A DNA stretch of 64,000 nucleotides, from positions 17,044,729 to 17,108,728 of the forward strand of contig CM034309.1 of NCBI GenBank assembly GCA_019925795.1, given 5' to 3'. Position 1 is the first letter of the stretch; every line of letters begins with the position of its first letter. The stretch comes from Dendrobium chrysotoxum (lineage: Eukaryota > Streptophyta > Magnoliopsida > Asparagales > Orchidaceae). Of the stretch, positions 57,146 through 64,000 are shown piece by piece. The notes beneath the pieces were generated by a model, which was not told the DNA's origin, searched no databases, and saw only the letters and a program-made list of their open reading frames with translations. The position numbers and the translations under genes were made by a program.

Positions 57146-59000
57146 ATTATGTTTTAATTATAATAATTTTCATCTAATTTTAGGGGTAGTATAAAAAATT
57201 GATATATGTACAAATGGAATTTTTGGGCTATTAGGTGTTTATTTTACAAACTAATTTTATCAAAATTTTTTAAACATGATGGGTTATTTTATGAAAGTTT
57301 TTTTTATAATTTTTGGAGCTCTAGATTTTAAAACATGATGGGATAATTTTGATTTGATAATAATCGAGCTTTTGCGGCCTCTACTTGAGCTCATTTAAAA
57401 ACCCCTACTTGAGCCCAACTCATATTCATATTCAAGCTCGATTATTTAGGCTTATCAAAATGCTCATTAACAAGCCTCATTAAGCCACTCGTTAACAAGC
57501 TGGTGTTGACCTCAGTTTTTTTCATGAGGTTAACCAAAATCATTCAATCAAATCCAAAACCTCATTCAAATCCAAAATTTCAAACCAAAATTTAACTCAG
57601 GTATACGAGGCTATGAACTTAGCCCTAAGGAAGGTGAAATAAACTTCATGACCCTAGTATAAACAAAGGTATTAATCACTCAATAAATGAAATTCACCAT
57701 AAAATGAATGTTAAAACACTAATACTTAAACTCAAACTAAAAAATTACTTTAGCCTATAATAAACTAAAGGAACCACTAGAAGACTTCAACAACTATCTA
57801 ACATATAACACATCCAAGCAACACAGCTTGATGCACACACTTTAGATGATTTGTTAGGACAACCACTTCTAGTTTTAGGCTAGGCCTGTGTTCTTTCTTT
57901 TTCTTCTACTTACGTGCCAAGGTTTTTTTCATGGATTTCACTACATGCTAGTTGCAATGAATTGATTGATGTGATGCCTATTGATGTGCTAATTTTTATC
58001 ATGCTATCTGTGATCTAAATTGATGGGTGATAGATTTTCCAATATGGATGTTAACAAAGTCTTATGTAGGTGTCTATGCTCATGCAGGGCTAAACAAAGG
58101 GAGTTAAATTAACATTTAACTAATGAATTTTCTGTAGGAGCTAAAATTGCTGAGTCCCCTAAAAATAAAAGAGCATGGCCAAGTAATTATGATTGGCTCA
58201 AATATGAGCAAATGAAATTATATAACTACTTGAGATTGTTAATGATTTGATATATAAATGCTTAAGATAACCATTCAGGCTATTTTAGAATCCTTTTTTT
58301 ATTTCCTACATGTAATTTGAATTCAATTTGAGTTGTGAAAGTTAATTTTAAATAGGATATTAAGTATCTAATTTGAAATCCAAAGAGGAAAGAAATATCC
58401 CTTGGGGGAAAGTTCCTTTAATTTAGGAATTCAAATTAGGATGATTTAAAAATTCAAAGAGGAAAGAAACATCCCTTTGGGGAGTAGTTCTTCCTATTTG
58501 GATATCCAGACTTGACAAATCCAAGGAGCTTGCAGAAGAGAGGAAGGTGAAGAAATAAAAACTTTAAAAAAATATATCCCATTTTAAAATTACTTATGTC
58601 CTCTTTAGAATTAGAATTTGAGTTGTTGTCAGCGGTGCCTGACCACTTATAATTTTTGTAGAACCCAGGTTATAATTAAGTTGTATTTGTCACATGGACT
58701 TTTTTACATTTACTTGAGGTCAATCCAGCCTTCAATTAATCCCCAATTCAATTTTCACTCCTAATCTCAATTCAGCCTTTAATCAACCTTCACTCTGACC
58801 TTCAATGAAACTTCAATCTTATGCAATCATAAATAGTCATCCATTTAATTTTAATTGATATAGGTAATTCAAATTCAATCAATCAAACCCAAAGCCCAAT
58901 TCAAATCAAGAATTCTAGATCAAAATCTAAGGTAAAGGGCCTATGTCTGAAACCCTTTTGGGTGATTTTTCAATCATCTTAAGACCCCACCAAATGACAT
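57146..59000. other. Repeat debris, no gene
   Basis: 57215-57330 matches 24400-24510 in inverted orientation. 57360-57500 is rich in GAGCTC/AAGCTCGA words, like a decayed MITE. 58340-58500 has an imperfect duplication around AAAGAGGAAAGAAAYATCCC. No coding region was recognised. Confidence 0.45.
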
Positions 59001-61465
59001 ATGATTCATAATCTATCAAGTGAATATTGATTAGGCATTTTCCTAGGGTCAACCCTCCAAATTTGAGCTCAATCTGACTATTGTAGCCCTAAAAATTGAA
59101 TTAAAATCCAAAGGCTTGTAAACCTTTAAATATTTACAGCATATGCCACTAGACCTTCTACCTTATGAAATTTGACCTTGGGACCTTCTCCAAGACCTTT
59201 GATCATGTCCATAGCCTATGTTATGACATGTTGAACATTAAACTATATTTTTTTGAACCCAATTTGACCCATAGCTGATAAGGGGTCAAAATGACCAAAA
59301 TGCCCTTTAGGGGTAAATTTGGACTTTTCTCCAAAACTCAATATGGTTCAATCATATAAAACCTTAAAAACTCTTCTAATATATCCTAAGCATCATTAAG
59401 AATGCATTAGTCCCAAACCTAGCCCTTGGTTTGACCTGGTTGACCTAGTCAACCATGGTTGACTAAACTGTCCTTTAACCATTCAAACATGCATTTCAAT
59501 CTAAATGGCCTTCTCATCACTTGAAACCACTTCAATAGAGTTTGTACCCTCAATCCAAACTCCATGGACCAAAACCATGACCCTAGGCCAACTTGGTTGA
59601 CCAAGTCAACCAAGTTTGAGCAAATAACACATACACCTCTATACATTTCAAACCCTTTTACCAAGGCTTTGCCAAGCCAAATCAAACCCATATATTGATC
59701 TATTAGGCCTCTAAGAGATTCCATTTCAAGGCCCAAGCCTTGGGCTCACTTGGGTTGGCCATATGACTTGACCCAAGTGTCCAAAGAGGGCTTTCCATGA
59801 GCCAAATTTTGACTTGAGCCAAATTAAATCAAGCCAATAGTCTCATTGGGTCCCTCATGACCATATGCTCCTACCCTAGTTGACCCAACTCTTGGTTCAA
59901 GCTAGGTTAGGAATTAAGCTAGCCCAAAGTGATCAAAACCACTTTGACTTGAGCCCATTTTCACTACAGATCAAATCAAGCTCAACTACCTATTGCATTG
60001 GATAACCCTTCACCCAATGCACCTCCCATATCAAACCTACCACCTATCTTAACCCAAACTACACCCAAATTGACCCAAACTATACAGGTTTGGGTCAACT
60101 CGAGCCATGGTGGTGAATTGGGCTTCACTTTAGTAAATTGACCTTACACTTGGACTCACAAGACATCTGTCAAACTTTCCACCTCATCCTGACTCGATCA
60201 GTGGCCAGTGGAAACCAGAGCGAATGGTAGTGGGCTTCAGCGGTCCCCCCCCCCCCCTCCCCCCCCCATCATAAGCCTTGACTAAAGCCTTCCCAAGGCT
60301 TGAATTTGCCTCTTTTGATCTTAGGAGGTCTCCCTAGGTTGTCTCCTTCTAGTTGGCAGCCATCCAATGGCTTGCCCGATTGATCCTGGCCATTCGTTGC
60401 AGCAGCCATAGTTTAAAATGGCTCTTTCCTCTAGAGCTCCTCTTTTGCATCTAGCCTCTCGATTTCATTCCCTAGAGTAATCTAAGAAATCCTTTCCCTT
60501 CTCCCTACCCTCTAGCCCTCTCTGCCATCGATTCAAGAGAGCTTCAGTGAAAGCTCTCTACGTTCTGCTCAAAGTCCTACTTCCAGTGATCCTCCGGTCG
60601 TGATGTCTACAGGAGAAGTACATGCCTTCACCCTCTCAAGCTTCCTGATATAGAAACTCATTTGTTAGGGCTTTCTTTGAGGCAAAATTCCATTCCTGAG
60701 CTCCTAGCTAGGTAGTGTTGGTCAAGTGTGAAGCAAACTATCAATCCACCATAATCTGACCATTGGATTGATGGCTCACATCACCCTGATGCTCTCTACA
60801 AACTTTGGTAGAGTTTCGCCTGCAGAATCCCTCTGATCACACCAAAAAATCCTCATGGTCATGGAGCCTTGCGGGAGGTTGAAGACATAATCAAAGTCGT
60901 TGATCTCAATCAATGACTTTAATTAAATCCTACGGTCTCGTGCTGCTTTATACCGTAGCTGCTCGATTAACCATCCGATGGCTGTGGTTAATTCTGCATT
61001 ACCCAGTCAATTGGCAATAATTGGCTGACAAATCAGATGGTGCCCTCATGGAAAGCATGTGACTGATTGGGTAAATACCCATTTAAAAATTTAGAAAATA
61101 TAGAGAACTTCAAAATTTTATATCTCCTCACACAATTGACCAAATTAGGTGATCTTAAGCTCATTGGAAAGGTCTTGAGGAGACCTACAAAAACCTTATA
61201 GTTTTAAGCCATGATCATGAGTGAAACTTAGTCAATTCTTATAATAGCCCTAGGGGTATTTTTATAATTTTAGCTTTAAATTGATCAACCATGGCTTGAG
61301 ACTTTGGGAGGTTAATTTTGGGCATGTTCTTGGCATACCCAAAATTCCTCCCCTCAGTTTGATGTATTTAAGGGTATACTTAAGTCAATTTAGGTTTAAG
61401 GGTCATTAATTGACCCTTAAGTTCAAATTAACATTTTTTTGGGAAACCCACAATAGGGGCTTACA
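59001..61465 (-). other. TTGACC-rich segment, possible LTR remnant
   Basis: Many TTGACC/GGTTGACC words and palindromes, for example TTGGTTGACCAAGTCAACCA near 59602, plus a C-run at 60245-60268. On the - strand the far end reads TGTAAGCCCCTATTGTGGG at 61465, a Gypsy-like LTR start, but no matching end or target duplication was found. The - strand frame at 59449-59736 has no protein features. Confidence 0.3.
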
Positions 61466-63159
61466 CGTTAATTAAAATATAAAATATAAGGTCCTTAAAA
61501 GAGACCTTGAGCTCACTAATGCTCCAAAGAGCTACAAAAGGCAAAAAAGATCCTACGAGCTCAAGGTCCCTCCTAAGCACAAGTACAAAATAACCTAGGA
61601 ACATACTAAAGTGGGACAGGTAGACCACACTCCAAAAAAGAGAAAAGATAAAAGGATAATCTTGAAGCAAGATCTTTCTCCTAAAAAAACCTTTAGGCAA
61701 AATGATAACATTTAAATTGTCCTGTAAAACCAAGAAAATAACAAGAAGAAAAGTGAAATAACAAGAAATAGCATTCTCAATTAAACTAAACTCATTAAAT
61801 CTCCAACAGCAAAGAGGAACCAGAGATATCCCTTCACCACACCCCATCTCATCACAAGAAGGAAAACCAAACCAATTAAAACCATCAGGAAGTTGCCAGT
61901 AATAAAAAACTAAGATCCTATGGCTATTAATAAATATATTTGTAATCATGAAGAGCTGTAAAGTGATAGGCCAAAAGGACCTAAAGAAATAACTCCAAAT
62001 AAGCATCCACTTGCAAACCATGATGTAATTGAAACCAAACATAAACAGAATATCAAACCACAACAACATAACAACAAAAAGGGCTAGACCACTACAGAAA
62101 TTAATGAAAATGATGAAAAGATACAAAACTTTTTCTACCACACAAAAGGTCTCCCCATCCAAATAATCCAAACATTATTGATTTTAATTCTCCATAAATC
62201 CAACCTAAAATAAAACCACCAAGGATAAAAAAGGAAACAAAGTTGAAATCGGCCATACAAGCTCAGGCGTGTAGCATCTGTAATGCTACCATGAACAACA
62301 CCTAAGTGCCACTCCAATCTACTCCTAAACCCTCCCAGGCTCACAGAGATCTTGCACTGGAAAGTGTCACTGGAATAGAAGGAGACTCACTTGAACGAAG
62401 ATAGAAGTAGCACACAGCCACAAACCTTCACCCGAAGACCCTAATAAAAGCTCATGATAAATTGAACCAATGCCTTAAACTCCACAAGCTAAAAATAAAA
62501 TAGCACAAAGATAGCATAGAAAAGCCACAAATAGAGTACAAATGAACAACCCACCAAAAATGATATAAAAGAAAACTAACGAATAGCCAAATCAAATTAA
62601 CCCAGGGAGTAGACAAGCAACACATAGAGTAATGAACATCATAATTAATTCTCCAATTATTGCTCAAAACATGCCAATCCCAATAGTTAGCCTCAAAAGA
62701 ATACTCTTAGATTGCTTGCCAAACCAATGATGGCAAGAAACCATCCATTTAATAATATTATAAGCTCTATTAAGATAAAAAATAGGAATCTGGTAGATCA
62801 TAAAAACTACAATCTGGAGAGGAAGTAGATTACAATACTCATTCCCATCCATAATAAAGGAAATAAAAGAGAAGTAGCACTTTATATTAAGGCTAAAATT
62901 CATAACAAAAACATATTCTCATCAAAACACGACCCAATGTCATAAACCATGGGATGAATAAGATAGATAGAATTCTTAGTAGTCACCACCTGGAAACAGC
63001 CGTCCAAACTAAACATAGTAACAAAACAACTAAAAGGACAAAAATTGATCCAGAAAAAATAAATATTAATTTCTAACATAAGGAAAACCAAGTTTATCTA
63101 ATTTAATGATGCTTTTAACAAAGGAAGGGAGCTAATTATAATAAAATTCAGTAAGAAAT
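61466..63159 (-). other. Unrecognised sequence downstream of the RNase H fossil
   Basis: Several - strand open frames (longest 61461-62171, 236 codons) encode strongly hydrophobic F/I/L-rich peptides without any motif I know. They most likely reflect A-rich + strand composition. It could be 3' non-coding DNA of the element that supplied the RNase H domain. Confidence 0.35.
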
Positions 63160-63601
63160 GGGAGGTTAGAACCATGATTATTTAACCAGTCGGCACAAGC
63201 ATTGCCTTCTCTATGAATATGAGTCTACTTGACTTTAAAGAAAATCAAAAGTTATTTAATTTCCCTAATAAGATAAAAAAATTCAGGACTATAAATCTTC
63301 TCATCATTATCTTTAAGGGAAAACAGCATGTGTAACGCATCAACTTCATTCCAAATATTAACCAGACCAAGGGAAAGACATAATTTCAATCCAAACAAGA
63401 TAGTAGAAAGTTCAGAGAAAATAATAAAGCAAGCGGGAAGAGGACTAGCAAAAGAAACAACAAAACTGCCATTAAAATCTCTAATGATACCACCACGGCC
63501 ACACATCTCCCCTTTAACCGAAACATCATTATTTAACTTGAACATATTTTGAGGAGGGTTAATCCAATAAATCAATCTATAGCCCTCATTGATAACCTTA
63601 T
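63160..63601 (-). pseudogene. Plant-type RNase H domain (LINE-like), decayed
   Basis: On the - strand: KLNNDVSVKGEMCGRGGIIR, then FSELSTILFGLKLCLSLGL, WNEVDALHMLF and, in a shifted frame near 63235-63165, THIHREGNACADWLNNHG. This is the order of the RVT_3-type RNase H found at the end of plant LINE polyproteins (D in KLNVDG, E in the AEL block, D in the ESDA block, D in HREGNxxAD). The first motif is NNDVS instead of VDGS. The frame runs into an LTR at 63602, so the upstream part is displaced beyond the window. A domesticated RNase H gene is possible but the frame breaks argue against it. Confidence 0.65.
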
Positions 63602-64000
63602 TGTTGCAAATCTTGGCCAAAGTACTGTGATTTTGATGATAACAAATATTATAGTTTCTTTTCTATCACTATTATTACATATCTATTTTATTTACCCTGC
63701 TTGCTAACCTTTCAGGTCCACAAGTTCACTTGCAATGCAAATCAGCTTAAGATCGGGCAGACAAGGGTTTAGTCTGTCTATAATTTCTATTTTATTATAC
63801 TTTTTACTTTTCTTGAGTTAAGCCATGTATCTGGTGGACCCCAAACTAAGTATGCATACACACTCAAGAGAGTGGGTTGGTGAGTTAAAGAAATTTTTTA
63901 GTTTTTGACCTAATCATACAGGATAATTTATATCACACTGGATGATTTGTTAAAAATCAAAAATCCAAATTAGGGCATCCCTGTTAATTAAGAGATTAAA
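63602..64000 (+). mobile_element. Sirevirus-like LTR start, cut by window edge
   Basis: TGTTGCAAATCTTGG, then GTGATTTTGATGATAACAAA, CTAACCTTTCAGG, AGCTTAAGATCGGG and ACACACTCAAGAGAG in the same order as 806-1030, 17518-17740 and 19608-19830. The first weak palindrome half (near 63915-63940) is present. It could be a 5' LTR or a solo LTR. Confidence 0.7.

Noticed and set aside
61461..62171. 236-codon hydrophobic - strand frame as a membrane protein gene
   Set aside because: Composition follows the A-rich + strand. There is no motif or recognisable signal peptide, and neighbouring short frames look the same. It is kept only as an unrecognised region.

Overview
The window is transposon-dense plant nuclear DNA, most likely from a monocot. 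Evidence: spliced plant genes with GT/AG introns, an intronless and very GC-rich pentatricopeptide gene in an AT-rich background (a grass/palm-like composition), and stacked Sirevirus-type Copia and Tat-type Ty3/Gypsy LTR elements, RTE LINE fragments and MITEs. The species cannot be fixed from sequence alone. No tRNA, rRNA, CRISPR or bacterial-type feature was seen. Family names come from motif recognition by eye; no search was run.

Layout. 1-2549: 3' end of a + strand Sirevirus whose LTR carries arrays of short CpG-containing palindromes. 2697-4250: decayed LTR of the same kind on the - strand. 4941-5530: LINE 3' end. 5662-22980: an LTR family starting TGTAATAGCCC ('family C') split by a - strand Sirevirus (7006-21596, TSD CTCAC). 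The Sirevirus has decayed gag, protease, integrase C-terminus, RT-RNase H and an extra 3' ORF, and its 5' LTR is split by a + strand deletion derivative of a related element (17518-21231, TSD CTGCT). 24680-25100: RTE reverse-transcriptase fossil.

25602-27317 is an intact single-exon DYW-class pentatricopeptide (PPR) gene, probably an organellar RNA-editing factor. 29651-37703 (- strand) is a four-exon Enhancer-of-polycomb-like gene (899 codons plus stop), reconstructed here from splice sites, with transposons in its introns. These are the only two apparently functional host genes.

38690-57150 is dominated by one Gypsy/Tat family whose LTRs hold 30-bp minisatellites: a decayed copy (38690-41384), a solo LTR (41390-43525, TSD CTAAT) and a structurally complete but pol-less element (48094-55089, TSD AGTAT, - strand). 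The last sits inside a family C LTR (47420-56223), which sits inside another minisatellite. A hAT MITE with a perfect 8-bp TSD lies at 45395-45803. 57150-63160 has no recognisable gene. 63160-63601 is a decayed RNase H pseudogene, interrupted by another Sirevirus-like LTR that runs off the window at 64000.

The best candidate for something under-described is in the Sirevirus at 7006-21596. The paired palindromes that sit upstream of the TATA box in the LTRs also occur inside the element, directly upstream of a TATA-like site and the ATG of the extra 3' ORF. This looks like a duplicated internal promoter module. A second candidate is a conserved antisense TATA box in the Tat family.
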